In this document: piece by piece, positions 7,591 through 16,785 of the stretch
Numbering within the stretch: position 1 is the stretch's first letter
How the letters are laid out: the number at the start of each line of letters is the position of its first letter
Assembly: GCA_029242765.1 (NCBI GenBank)
Contig: JAQWTJ010000076.1
Coordinates: 1 to 41,341 of the forward strand
DNA: 41,341 bases
Direction of reading: 5' to 3'
From: Flavobacteriales bacterium
GTDB lineage: Bacteria > Bacteroidota > Bacteroidia > Flavobacteriales_D > Sanyastnellaceae
Translations under genes and position numbers: made by a program
Notes under the pieces: model-generated
Seen by the model: the letters and a program-made list of their open reading frames with translations, nothing else
What the model was told of the DNA's origin: nothing
The model's database searches: none

Positions 7591-9977
7591 TGAGGACCCA
7601 ACGCTTTTCCACCTTCGCTTTTTCGGCTTGCATGGCGCTGCTTGGTGCTTTGATGTTGCCGGTGGTGGGCACGGCCCAAGAAATTGGCATGACCGGGGGG
7701 GACTACACCGGTTGTGATTTCTTTTTTGTGGATGCTGGTATGACTTCAAGTGACTACCCGCCGAATTCGAACGTCACGATGACTTTTTGCCCCGACGGCG
7801 CGGACCCAATCATCAATTTTTACTTCAACCTGTTTTCACTCGGCCAAGGCGACCAGCTTTCGGTGTGGCTCGGCGACGAGGCGGTGGGCGCCCCGTACGG
7901 GGTGTACTCCGGATTCGATTTACAAGGCGAGGACCTCTACAGCCAAATGGACGGCGCAGACAACCCCGGCGGGTGCATCACCTTCTTGTTTGAGTCAGAC
8001 GGCACAGAGAACGGCAACTGGACGGCTGAAGTGAGCTGTGAGTACCCCTGCGTTCGGCCCTTTGCCATCATAGAGACGGACGAAGAAACGCCACTGATGA
8101 TCTGCGTAGGGGAGGAGGTCACCTTCCACGGAGGCAACAGCGAAGTGGCTGAAGGAGCTGAAATTCTAGAGTGGTATTGGGATTTTGACGATGGAAATGA
8201 AGGGGCGATGACACCGGAGGTGACCCACAGCTTTTCTGAGCCGGGCGCGTACAAGGTGCAGCTTTTTTTGACCGACAACCTCGACTGCGAGAACAACAAC
8301 TTGACCGACCACCTCGTGCTTGTGAGCACCCCCCCAGACTTTACGGCTACAACGCCGGATCTTACGATTTGTGGCGGGCAGACCTACAGCATTGACGGCG
8401 TGGCCGACCCGATCACATACGACGACACGCCTGGAGCCAACTTCGGAGGGGCTCTGTTCATCCCGGATGATCAGACCCAGTGCTTTGAAAGTTCAATCTT
8501 TTTTGACGTGTTTGCCCCGGGCCAAACTGTATCGAGTCCGTCGGACTTTGTGGATGTTTTCATCAATTTTGAACACAGCTTCATGGGCGATTTGACGATC
8601 ACGATCATCTGCCCGGACGGCTCTTCTATGGGGCTTCACCAGCAAGGCGGTGGGTCAACCTTCCTTGGCGTACCTGTAGATAATGATGCCACTCCCAACG
8701 CTGAAGGCATCGGTTGGGACTACACTTGGGATCCGGGTGCCACCAACGGCACTTGGGCCGACAACTTGGGCGGCACGTTGCCTTCAGGAGCATACGAAGC
8801 AGCTCAAACGTGGGACTTGCTCACGGGTTGCCCAATGAACGGCAATTGGACCATCGAGGTGTGCGACAGTTGGGGCTCAGACAACGGCTTTATTTTCGAC
8901 TGGGCGGTCAACTTCGACCCGGAGCTATATCCGGAACCCATCGTGTTCACGCCGGTTATCGGTTCGGGTTGTGATAGCACGTATTGGACGGGTCCGTTCA
9001 TCACCAACAATGGTTCGGATGAGGATTGCAACGGCATCGAGATCACGCCAACGGATTTCGGAACGGCCACCTACCTCTTCACGGCAGTCAACAATTTCGG
9101 CTGCTCGTTTTCGGACACAGTGGAAGTGACGGTGGTCCCCGGTCCTTCGGTGGATGCCGAGTGGCCGGTGGCCTGGTGCGGATCGCCCATTGATTTGAGC
9201 GCTTGGGTTGTTGCGCCGGAGCCGGGGTTCAATTATGAGTGGGAGTGGAGCACCACCGTGGCCGGCGTCGACCTTGTGCCTGGATCGACGAGCGGTGCGA
9301 ACACTGACGCGACCATCGACGAACTGTCCTCGCCCACTTGGGTTGTGGCCACCGTGGATATGATCGGCGGCGAACTGGACGCCTGCTTGGCCTCGGATTC
9401 GGCCGAAGTTCAGCTTCTTACACCGCCGCTTTCAGGCCAGACCTTGGAGTATGACTTGTGTGTGGGGTCTGAATTGGCCTTGTTCTCTCCCGGTCAATCC
9501 CAAGACTGGACCTACACGTACGAGTGGACTTGGACTCACGAGAACAACTTGGGCGTCGAAGTGACGGAAGTGGTCAGTGTTTTGAACGCAATCGGCGTGA
9601 CGGAAGAGGGGGAATACCAGGTGACGGTGACCATGGATGCGCCCTGCGTTTGGGACGCTTCGACTTCGTACATCGTCGATCTCGAGGAGTGTGTGATACT
9701 GATACCCAACATATTTACACCCAACAATTTGGGTGATGGAAACGACAATTTTGTAATCCAAGGGGTGGACGCCTATCCGGGGTCGACGCTTCAAGTGTTC
9801 AACCGTTGGGGCGGCATTGTTTTTGAGAGCACGAGCTACACCAACGGTTGGCGGCCCACCCAAGAAGAGGCGCCCGATGGGACGTACTATTATGTGTTGG
9901 GCGTGAATCGCAGCGACGGCTCGGCAGATCGCGAGATGCACTCCGGATATGTTGAGATCATGCGGAACCGCCGCTAA
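7587..9977 (+). CDS. T9SS type B secreted protein with PKD and P-domain-like modules
   Basis: A 796-residue secreted protein. The signal peptide covers about residues 1-30 (LLGALMLPVVGTAQ). A CUB-like region (about 35-155) ends in a Cys pair, then comes a PKD domain (WYWDFDDGN...HSFSEPGAYKVQLFLTD, about 185-245). A proprotein-convertase P-domain-like region follows (GDLTITIICPDG...GNWTIEVCDSWGSDNG, about 325-440), then Ig/PKD-like parts. The C-terminus (about 705-796) is a CHU_C/type B sorting domain: IPNIFTPN, DGNDNF, LQVFNRWG, APDGTYYYVL. Such proteins leave through the type IX system and act as adhesins or are shed. The start overlaps the stop of the 145-residue secreted protein upstream. 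Confidence 0.92.
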   Translation: MMRTQRFSTFAFSACMALLGALMLPVVGTAQEIGMTGGDYTGCDFFFVDAGMTSSDYPPNSNVTMTFCPDGADPIINFYFNLFSLGQGDQLSVWLGDEAVGAPYGVYSGFDLQGEDLYSQMDGADNPGGCITFLFESDGTENGNWTAEVSCEYPCVRPFAIIETDEETPLMICVGEEVTFHGGNSEVAEGAEILEWYWDFDDGNEGAMTPEVTHSFSEPGAYKVQLFLTDNLDCENNNLTDHLVLVSTPPDFTATTPDLTICGGQTYSIDGVADPITYDDTPGANFGGALFIPDDQTQCFESSIFFDVFAPGQTVSSPSDFVDVFINFEHSFMGDLTITIICPDGSSMGLHQQGGGSTFLGVPVDNDATPNAEGIGWDYTWDPGATNGTWADNLGGTLPSGAYEAAQTWDLLTGCPMNGNWTIEVCDSWGSDNGFIFDWAVNFDPELYPEPIVFTPVIGSGCDSTYWTGPFITNNGSDEDCNGIEITPTDFGTATYLFTAVNNFGCSFSDTVEVTVVPGPSVDAEWPVAWCGSPIDLSAWVVAPEPGFNYEWEWSTTVAGVDLVPGSTSGANTDATIDELSSPTWVVATVDMIGGELDACLASDSAEVQLLTPPLSGQTLEYDLCVGSELALFSPGQSQDWTYTYEWTWTHENNLGVEVTEVVSVLNAIGVTEEGEYQVTVTMDAPCVWDASTSYIVDLEECVILIPNIFTPNNLGDGNDNFVIQGVDAYPGSTLQVFNRWGGIVFESTSYTNGWRPTQEEAPDGTYYYVLGVNRSDGSADREMHSGYVEIMRNRR

Positions 9978-10001
9978 ATCTGATGCGACACGCTTGCCGA
10001 G

Positions 10002-11903
10002 GTGAAGGAGTATCGGGACAGCATTGAGGCGCTCGGAGCCGTTGCGCAAGCCTTGGTCTTGGAGCACCGAGCTGAGGAGGCGCGCTACGCAGCCATCTTG
10101 TCTGAAAAACCAGTGCCTGTGCGCCGAGCTGAGGGGTTGACATGGTCCCCGGTCCGAGTGCTTCGTTCGGCGTTCACAATGGGAGGCCGCCCCTTGCTTG
10201 AACTCGAGGCCGCCTCTGGAGAGCCCGGCATCTTTCGCGCCGGTTCGGCTGTACTTCTTTCTTCAAGCGATCAGCGCGGCGATGCGGTTGCCGTGCGCGG
10301 CATCGTAAAGCGCGGCCGCGATATGCTGGCCGAAGTGGTGCTCGACGGGGAAGAGCTGCCCGCCGGGGTCGAGCATCGAAGTTGGACACTCGACGCTCGA
10401 TTTGACGAGCGAAGCTTCACAGAAATGGCACGCGCACTCTCCACGGTGCTCAACGCCGGGCGGGATGGCAAGTCTTCTCGGTTGGCCCAACTCCGCGAGG
10501 CCTTGCTGGGCTTTTCCGGGGTGATCGAGGACCACGGATTGCACACGTCGCAAGCTCTGGGCGATGGGGCGCTCGAGAGCGCAGCCTCAGCCCTTGAGGC
10601 GTCGCCGCTGAACAGTTCCCAGCGCGCGGCTGTTCTCCACGCGCTCTTCGCCCCGGATTTCGCCATCATCCACGGTCCGCCGGGAACGGGCAAAACCACC
10701 GCACTCGTCGAGTTGGCTCGGGCCTTGGTTGCGCGTGGTGAGCAAGTCTTATGTGCTGCGCCGAGCAATGCGGCCACGGATTTGCTTGTTGCCCGTCTTG
10801 GCGATGCGGGCCTGCGCGTGGTCCGTATCGGCCATCCCTTGCGCGTTGATCCCGAGGTGCTCAGCGCCACCTTGGAGCAACGGGTGGCGGCCGACCCGCA
10901 GTTCAAGGCTGTACGAGAATTGCGCAAGCGGGCCGAACGCGCCATCCAATCCTCGGAATGGCGGGAGGCCCGCGCTCTTCGAAAGGACGCGCGCACCCTC
11001 GAGGCTGACCTCGCTGCCACGGCGCTGGACCGGTCCCAAGTCGTGTGCTGCACCTTGGTGGGTGCTTCGGATCGTGCCTTGGGTGACCGTCGATTCGAGA
11101 CGCTGATCCTTGATGAGGCGGGCCAAGCGCTTGAACCGGGGGCTTGGATTCCGATATGCCGAGTGGATCGCGTGGTTTTGGCGGGCGACCCCAGCCAGCT
11201 GCCACCGACTGTCAAGTCGGACGCTGCGCGGCGTGCAGGGCTTGCAGTGAGCTTGCTTGAGAAGGCCACAGCGCCCGCACATATCGGCGCCCCCCAAGTT
11301 CAGCTTCTCAATACGCAGTACCGTATGCACGCTGACATCATGGCCTTCCCAAACGACCAATTTTACGGAGGGGCGCTCCAGGCGGCTCCGCCGGTGGCCG
11401 CCCGCACCTTGCCCGATTGCCCGCCCCTTGAGTTTATCGACACCGCAGGCCGAGCTTGGGATGAAACTCAACAAGAGGGGGGCAGCACAACCAACCCCGA
11501 GGAAGCCGCCTTTGTTGCGGCCCGCGTGCGGGAGCTCCTCGCCGCTCACCCCCACGCCACGCTTGGATGCATCGCCCCGTACCGGGCACAGGTGAACTTG
11601 CTTAAGGGCTTGCTCGCCACAGAACTGGCAAGCCAAACTCATCGCTTGGCCGTGCAAACCGTCGACGGTTTCCAAGGCCGCGAGCGCGACATCGTGGTGA
11701 TTTCGCTAACGCGTTCTAACCCTGAAGGCACTGTGGGCTTTTTGTCTGAGCATCGCCGCATGAACGTGGCCATGACGCGGGCTAGGATGCACCTGCTTGT
11801 GGTGGGGGATTCGTCCACCTTGGGGCACGATAAATTTTACAATCAGTTCACGCGCCACGCAGAAGCACATGGTGCGTATCGCAGCGTGTGGGAATGGGCC
11901 TGA
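10002..11903 (+). CDS. UPF1/Dna2-like superfamily 1 helicase (SMUBP-2 type)
   Basis: A 633-residue cytoplasmic SF1B helicase. GTG 10002 is the only start before an in-frame stop at 9981. The N-terminal region (GLTWSPVRV...) forms the accessory domain of SMUBP-2/IGHMBP2-like bacterial helicases. Motifs: Walker A GPPGTGKTT at about 225-233, ILDEAGQALEPG near 368-379, LAGDPSQLPPTV, QYRMH, DGFQGRERDIVVISLTRSN and RRMNVAMTRAR. The family unwinds DNA or RNA 5'-to-3'; its bacterial role is unclear. It begins 24 nt after the T9SS gene on the same strand, which may be simple adjacency. Confidence 0.93.
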   Translation: MKEYRDSIEALGAVAQALVLEHRAEEARYAAILSEKPVPVRRAEGLTWSPVRVLRSAFTMGGRPLLELEAASGEPGIFRAGSAVLLSSSDQRGDAVAVRGIVKRGRDMLAEVVLDGEELPAGVEHRSWTLDARFDERSFTEMARALSTVLNAGRDGKSSRLAQLREALLGFSGVIEDHGLHTSQALGDGALESAASALEASPLNSSQRAAVLHALFAPDFAIIHGPPGTGKTTALVELARALVARGEQVLCAAPSNAATDLLVARLGDAGLRVVRIGHPLRVDPEVLSATLEQRVAADPQFKAVRELRKRAERAIQSSEWREARALRKDARTLEADLAATALDRSQVVCCTLVGASDRALGDRRFETLILDEAGQALEPGAWIPICRVDRVVLAGDPSQLPPTVKSDAARRAGLAVSLLEKATAPAHIGAPQVQLLNTQYRMHADIMAFPNDQFYGGALQAAPPVAARTLPDCPPLEFIDTAGRAWDETQQEGGSTTNPEEAAFVAARVRELLAAHPHATLGCIAPYRAQVNLLKGLLATELASQTHRLAVQTVDGFQGRERDIVVISLTRSNPEGTVGFLSEHRRMNVAMTRARMHLLVVGDSSTLGHDKFYNQFTRHAEAHGAYRSVWEWA

Positions 11904-11935
11904 GCGAAGCCGCAGGTACGCGACTAAGGGCCGCT

Positions 11936-12502
11936 TTATGCCACTTCGCCCGTTTCGGTGTCGACCCCAGCTGGCACTGCGGCCACCGGTTCGAGCGGGG
12001 CCACGGCGGGATGGTCGGCGAAGGCCTCGCTTCCAGCATGGCTGTCGCTGGGAATGACATTGACCGATCCTTCTTCGCTTAAAGGGTAGACCTCTGAGAT
12101 TTTAGTGTAGTTGATCGAGGGGATGACAAAGCCCACGCTCGCACTTTTCATGAACAGCATCACCTTGTCGTACGCATCGCGCAAATCGTCCGCACTGAAG
12201 AGGTAGAACTTGTTGTGGTCCTTTTCCTTGGTGCTCTTCTCATCAAAGGATGTCAATGCCACTTTGATCCTGAACCATTGTTCGCCTGTGTCAAAGCGCA
12301 CGACTTCAGTGTAATTTGATTTTGTGATCTGCTTGATGATAAAGGGGCCGGTACAAAACTCCGCAACGATGCCCACCAAACGAGCCTCAGCCTCGGTGTA
12401 AGTGTACGCGTCGAGCAGGAGCTGGTCGGTCTTTTTTTCTTCGGCACCGTCGACTCCGTTGCGGGAGTATTGGACGACACACGTGAACCAATATTTTTTC
12501 AT
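11936..12502 (-). CDS. DUF4494 domain-containing protein
   Basis: This 188-residue soluble protein begins MKKYWFTCVVQYSRNG and continues through EKKTDQLLLDAYTYTEAEARL and FIIKQITKSNYTEVV, the profile of the Bacteroidota DUF4494 family. The function is unknown. The last 45 residues are acidic, Ala/Val-rich and look unstructured. The start codon overlaps the stop of the upstream Gfo/Idh/MocA oxidoreductase (12499-12502), so the two are translationally coupled, but no known pathway joins them. Confidence 0.9.
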   Translation of the reverse strand: MKKYWFTCVVQYSRNGVDGAEEKKTDQLLLDAYTYTEAEARLVGIVAEFCTGPFIIKQITKSNYTEVVRFDTGEQWFRIKVALTSFDEKSTKEKDHNKFYLFSADDLRDAYDKVMLFMKSASVGFVIPSINYTKISEVYPLSEEGSVNVIPSDSHAGSEAFADHPAVAPLEPVAAVPAGVDTETGEVA

Positions 12503-13545
12503 GATGCAATGTGTTGAGATGAATGTTCAATGGCGGCCATCACTTGTCGAGCCACCCGCAGGGCTTGCAGCCCTTCTTCGAGCGGGACGCGGCACGGTAC
12601 GCCACCGCAAATAGCGCTGTAAAAGCCGGAAAGTTCGTCGCCGATTGCGTTGTTTGGTTTGACTTCAGGCGCGTCGATGTGCAGCCTGCGGGAAGGCCCG
12701 CCCGGCACGTCCAGGTAGAGTCCGAAGGGGTCGCGCTCCGCGCCTTCGCCCTCTGCAGGCACGTCTTCTATTTTCACCACTTGCGTGCTCTTGTTGAGCA
12801 GGTCCACCGAGACATATGCGCCTTGCTGGAACAGCCGCACTTTGCGCATGGGCGAGAGGCTGACACGCGAGGCGGTGAGATTTGCTACAGCGCCGCATTC
12901 AAATTCGAGCCGGGCGTTGGCGATGTCAGGTGTCGAACTCACCACCGCAACCCCGTGGGCTGAAACGCGGGCCACCGGCGAGCCGATTGTGTGCAAAGCC
13001 AAATCGATATCGTGGATCATTAAATCCAGCACGACCGGCACGTCCAATCCGCGCGGGTTGAACGGAGCCAGCCGGTGGGCCTCGATAAAGCGGGGTGCGC
13101 TTAAATGCGCAGCGGCTGCTTGAAATGCCGGGTTGAACCGCTCTACATGCCCCACCTGTACCACCGCTTTGCCTTCACGCTGCAAGCTCAGCAGGCGCTC
13201 GCCTTCTTCCAGCGTTGCGGTGACGGGCTTCTCAATAAAGCAGTGCAAACCGCGCCGCAAGGCCGCTTCCGTCAAACCGGCGTGTTCTGAGGTGGGGGCC
13301 ACGATATCCACGGCGTCCACAGCGCTCAACAGGTCCTCAACACGTGCAAAGCGTGCAGGCAATCGCTCTGCATCCAGGCCCTTTTCAGCAGCCCAAGTCT
13401 TCAGTTCTTCATCGGTTTCAGGCCGTGGATCGTGGTAGCCTACAAGGTGGAATTGGGATGGGAGATCAAGCAAGCAGCGCAGGTGGATTTTACCCAAATG
13501 CCCCACCCCGAAGAGTCCAATTTTCACAACACCGCCTTTCTGCAT
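12499..13545 (-). CDS. Gfo/Idh/MocA family NAD(P)-dependent oxidoreductase
   Basis: A 348-residue protein with an N-terminal Rossmann fold (KIGLFGVGHLGKIH, glycine-rich, near residues 8-21), the EKPVT nucleotide-binding segment and the C-terminal GFO_IDH_MocA fold with DLMIHDIDLAL. The family reduces or oxidises sugars, inositols or nucleotide-sugars; the substrate here is unknown. ATG 13545 is chosen because a perfect -7 octamer TACTTTTG ends 4 nt upstream, the spacing repeated at other genes in the window; GTG 13527 is the alternative. The stop overlaps the DUF4494 start. It diverges from the pcm gene. Confidence 0.9.
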   Translation of the reverse strand: MQKGGVVKIGLFGVGHLGKIHLRCLLDLPSQFHLVGYHDPRPETDEELKTWAAEKGLDAERLPARFARVEDLLSAVDAVDIVAPTSEHAGLTEAALRRGLHCFIEKPVTATLEEGERLLSLQREGKAVVQVGHVERFNPAFQAAAAHLSAPRFIEAHRLAPFNPRGLDVPVVLDLMIHDIDLALHTIGSPVARVSAHGVAVVSSTPDIANARLEFECGAVANLTASRVSLSPMRKVRLFQQGAYVSVDLLNKSTQVVKIEDVPAEGEGAERDPFGLYLDVPGGPSRRLHIDAPEVKPNNAIGDELSGFYSAICGGVPCRVPLEEGLQALRVARQVMAAIEHSSQHIAS

Positions 13546-13549
13546 TCCA

Positions 13550-13557
13550 CAAAAGTA
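13550..13557 (-). promoter_or_regulatory. -7 element abutting the oxidoreductase start
   Basis: TACTTTTG on the minus strand matches TAnnTTTG at all fixed positions and ends 4 nt before ATG 13545. No TTG lies at the expected distance upstream, so only the -7 half is supported. If active, transcription would begin at or inside the start codon. Confidence 0.5.
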
Positions 13558-13653
13558 GCGCGGCAATTTCCCATCGGCCGATTGTTCATAGCGACGTTGT
13601 TCACACGCTATCCAATCCCTTGTTGTGCGTAATTTTCGGACCCACGCGCAACC

Positions 13654-14331
13654 ATGGCCTCTATCGCAGCTCACCTTCAGGACACCTACCGTCACCGCGG
13701 GATGAGGCGAAAAATGCTCGACGGCTTGCGGCAAATGGGCATTGCCGATGAGCGGGTCTTGAGCGCCATGGACGAGGTCCCCAGACATTACTATCTCGAC
13801 GCGGCCTTTGACAAATTTGCCTATGAAAACAAGGCCTTTCAAATCGGCGCCGGCCAGACGATATCTCACCCGTATACAGTGGCGCGTCAATCTGAGCTAT
13901 TGCAGTTGCCCGAGGGCAGCAAGGTCCTGGAAATTGGCACCGGCAGTGGATTCCAATGTGCCGTGTTGTGCGCCATGGGCTACAAGGTGTACAGCATCGA
14001 GCGCCAGAAGGAACTTTATGACCGCGCAAAGCCGTTCTTGAAACAGCTGGGCTATCGCGCCGACATTTTCTACGGTGACGGGTACAAAGGGAAGCCTGTT
14101 TTCGCTCCGTTTGACGGCATTTTGGTGACCTGTGGCGCGCCCTCCATTCCAGAGGCGCTCTTAGGCCAGTTGAACATAGGCGGCCGAATAATTATCCCAA
14201 TTGATGACGCCTCCGCCGGCGAGGGCGTGCAAATCATGACGGAAGTGCGCCGGGTGGGCCAGAAGAAATTCACGCGTCAGACCCACGGGCATTTCGCATT
14301 CGTCCCGATGCTCGCCTCCCGCGTGCGCTGA
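13654..14331 (+). CDS. pcm: Protein-L-isoaspartate O-methyltransferase
   Basis: A 225-residue SAM-dependent methyltransferase that repairs isoaspartyl residues in aged proteins. Seen: DEVPRHYYLDAAFDKFAYEN, AGQTISHPYTVARQSELL (the PCMT signature) and motif I VLEIGTGSGFQCAVL near residues 90-105. Length is normal for the family. It is transcribed divergently from the oxidoreductase gene and converges with the first metzincin gene, leaving only 41 nt between stops. That gap holds a 5-bp GCCGC/GCGGC hairpin (14339-14355) without a U-run. Confidence 0.95.
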   Translation: MASIAAHLQDTYRHRGMRRKMLDGLRQMGIADERVLSAMDEVPRHYYLDAAFDKFAYENKAFQIGAGQTISHPYTVARQSELLQLPEGSKVLEIGTGSGFQCAVLCAMGYKVYSIERQKELYDRAKPFLKQLGYRADIFYGDGYKGKPVFAPFDGILVTCGAPSIPEALLGQLNIGGRIIIPIDDASAGEGVQIMTEVRRVGQKKFTRQTHGHFAFVPMLASRVR

Positions 14332-14372
14332 ACATCGCGCCGCTTCGTTTGCGGCATCATGCTGACCTGAGA

Positions 14373-16634
14373 TCAGTTGCAGTTCTCCCCGAAGTTGCCA
14401 AGCACCAACAGCACGTCTGTTACTGTGACAGTCAAATCGCCGTTGAGATCACCGGGGCAGATGTCCGGCAATGCGACGCAAGTTTCGCTGCTCTCGTCCC
14501 ATACGGTGCCTTCTCCGCACGCTGTTTCACAGGAGGCGTCGCTGTCGCAGATGCCGTCGTTGTTTTCGTCGGCGGTGCAATTTCCGCCGCATACGCCGAT
14601 GGCGTCCTCTTGGTTTCCATCGCAATCGCAGTCGCCCGCTGGTATGTCTGTACACCCACACGCATAAATGGCGCCGGGCCCACCGCAGACGCCGCAAACG
14701 TCGTCGTACATGCAGTTGCCGTCATCGGAGGTGGCGTTGGCGTTGTAGTTGCACGCCGTGTCGTCCATACAGCCGGGCACATCTGAGCCGTCTGGGCAGA
14801 GGCCGGTGAAGATCGCGTCCATCACATAGGTCACGGTCGACGAGCTCGTCCATCCATTCCATAGCCCCACCACCCAAGCGCCGCTCCCGGTGAGGGACAT
14901 GCCAGAAAGATCCACAGCGGTCGAATAGGTGCCAGCTGTTGTGACATTCCAGCCTCCGGGCCAGCTTCCGGCTGAGGTGTAGCCAGCAGAAAAGTTGTAT
15001 CCGCCCACTTCAATGCAGGCTCCGCCTGGATCGCAAAGCGTGAGGAGCATGTCCCCCGGCCAGCTCGAACCGCTTGACACATTGTCAAAGTCGAGCGTGA
15101 TGTTCAGGGTGCCCGGCGTGCCGGTGGCGGCCAGGTTGGTGAGCAAACTTTGCTCGCCCGTGAGTGTCGCCGTGACGTTGCTCACCCCGGTGCCGCCTGA
15201 AATCGTGCCGTCGGGTTCGCATTCAGCACAGGCCCCAGCGTAAATGCATCCGTCGTTGTTCTCGTCCCCTGCATTGTAGTTGCACGCGCTCTGGTCGTTG
15301 CATTGCAAGTCGGTGGTGACCGTAACCAAATCTTCACATGTGCCAATGCAAGAGGCAGCGTTGAACATGGGGATGAGGCCGTTGTCTTGGACGATTGTGT
15401 GAAATTCGAGCACCTTGCTTCCGCCTGAGACCGCATGACAATAACTCATGATCGTGCCGAGTTGGCCTTGAGGGTCGTCCGTGTAGCCCGTGTAATCACC
15501 TTCAAGCGATCCGCAATTGTCGATCGGTCCACCGGGCCAGCCGCACCAATGCGTGTGGCTCGAGCCGCAGTTGTGGCCCATCTCGTGCGCCACCACATCT
15601 AGATTCCAAGCGTACGTGGACAAGTCGTAGGAGGTCGTGCTAGAGAGGTGGCCGCTGACCCCTGTGTTGAATCCGCTGCACAGTCCAGAGAGGTACGCAA
15701 TGCCGCCTGTTCCGATGTTGTTTCGCATCGTCATGTAATGCCTCAAATCCAAGTTGTATCCGTTCAGGTCGGGGTTGGAATTCCACTCGCTGCCGAAAGC
15801 ACCGAGAATTCCTCCGCCATCATCCACAACAGAAACGTACGGATCGGGGGTCGCCCAAATGTGAATGAACCGCGCTTCAAGGGAAACCAAATCGCTGAGT
15901 TCCGTCCGGTAAATCAAGTCGACCGAGGCCAATAAAGCCAGCGCCCAGTTTATAGCCGTCAATTCAGAGTTGCCTAAAGAGCTGTACGTGTAATTGTCAA
16001 TCTCAATCCCCACCTCGACGCATTCCAAGGGCAAGATTTCATCGGCATCCCCGTCGCGGTTGTTCGTGGGGGTATACGCGTCCGCTGTTTCCTCAACCCC
16101 GCAAGAAAATGTACGGGTCTCTACGGCGTCACCCAATGTGAACAAAGCGTGCAAGCCTTGAGCGTTTCGAGGATTGATTTCGTACCCCACACCACCGATG
16201 TTCCAATAGGCGATCACGTGGTCTTCCATCAGGATGAGCGAGCCCATGCCAACATTGCCTTCCATCTCATATGTGAGCAAGGTGGGTTGAACATCATTGA
16301 TGCGGAAGCCTTCAGCATCGGTTACACCCACTTCAAAGTCGGAGGTCTGCACTTCAAATCGCTTGAATCGCAAGCTGCGCTCTCCCAGCCCTGGCAGGGG
16401 CACCGTCAAGACCAATCGGTCAGGCACTTCGGAACGTAGGGATTCAAAAGCCGACGTGTTCAGCTGAAGCCCGATTGAGTTGCCGGGCTTGACCGTGGCG
16501 ATTTGATCGCCTTTTAATTCGGTCTCAGAGAAAATTTCACCACCACCGAAGACAGATTGGGCTGTGACAAATGATAAAGGAAGGAGCATCAGGATCGCCA
16601 AGCTGGCGGCCTTTAAGGTCGGTGAAGTCTTCAT
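14373..16634 (-). CDS. Secreted metzincin (M12B-like) zinc metalloprotease with Cys-rich and dockerin-like C-terminus, paralog 1
   Basis: A 753-residue exported protease. Signal peptide 1-25 (LLPLSFVTAQ). The prodomain-like N-terminal half leads to the catalytic HEMGHNCGSSH at 350-360, a complete HExxHxxGxxH metzincin zinc site, with Met-turn IMSYCH about 40 residues later. A P-domain-like beta region follows (about 480-600), then a Cys-rich block (CMDDTACNYN...SDDGNC, CGVCGGPG, GDCDCDGN) and a C-terminal dockerin/EF-hand-like repeat (GDLNGDLTVTVTDVLLVLGNFG). No type A or B T9SS domain is visible. It is a paralog of the protein at 16786-18978, which lies upstream on the same strand; the 151-nt gap contains a TAACTTTC -7-like element at 16671-16664. 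Confidence 0.92.
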   Translation of the reverse strand: MKTSPTLKAASLAILMLLPLSFVTAQSVFGGGEIFSETELKGDQIATVKPGNSIGLQLNTSAFESLRSEVPDRLVLTVPLPGLGERSLRFKRFEVQTSDFEVGVTDAEGFRINDVQPTLLTYEMEGNVGMGSLILMEDHVIAYWNIGGVGYEINPRNAQGLHALFTLGDAVETRTFSCGVEETADAYTPTNNRDGDADEILPLECVEVGIEIDNYTYSSLGNSELTAINWALALLASVDLIYRTELSDLVSLEARFIHIWATPDPYVSVVDDGGGILGAFGSEWNSNPDLNGYNLDLRHYMTMRNNIGTGGIAYLSGLCSGFNTGVSGHLSSTTSYDLSTYAWNLDVVAHEMGHNCGSSHTHWCGWPGGPIDNCGSLEGDYTGYTDDPQGQLGTIMSYCHAVSGGSKVLEFHTIVQDNGLIPMFNAASCIGTCEDLVTVTTDLQCNDQSACNYNAGDENNDGCIYAGACAECEPDGTISGGTGVSNVTATLTGEQSLLTNLAATGTPGTLNITLDFDNVSSGSSWPGDMLLTLCDPGGACIEVGGYNFSAGYTSAGSWPGGWNVTTAGTYSTAVDLSGMSLTGSGAWVVGLWNGWTSSSTVTYVMDAIFTGLCPDGSDVPGCMDDTACNYNANATSDDGNCMYDDVCGVCGGPGAIYACGCTDIPAGDCDCDGNQEDAIGVCGGNCTADENNDGICDSDASCETACGEGTVWDESSETCVALPDICPGDLNGDLTVTVTDVLLVLGNFGENCN

Positions 16635-16785
16635 TCAGAGTTCTATTTGGAGAAGGGTGGACGGAAAGTTACAATGACGTCGGTCAGCTTCATTCATTGG
16701 GCTCGAAGACTTTTGTCATCGCAGCCACTGTCAATTATCAGGACCGGCCACTTTGGCCGTGTTCTTAGGGGGCGTGGCCTGGGAC

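Noticed and set aside
10271-11675. Two long minus-strand frames (332 and 308 codons) opposite the SF1 helicase
   Set aside because: They lie wholly within a motif-rich plus-strand gene; the translations are Arg/Ala/Ser-rich antisense products of GC-rich DNA.
14339-14355. Bidirectional terminator between pcm and the first metzincin
   Set aside because: Only a 5-bp stem with a 7-nt loop and no U-run on either strand, so it is mentioned in the pcm entry but not called.
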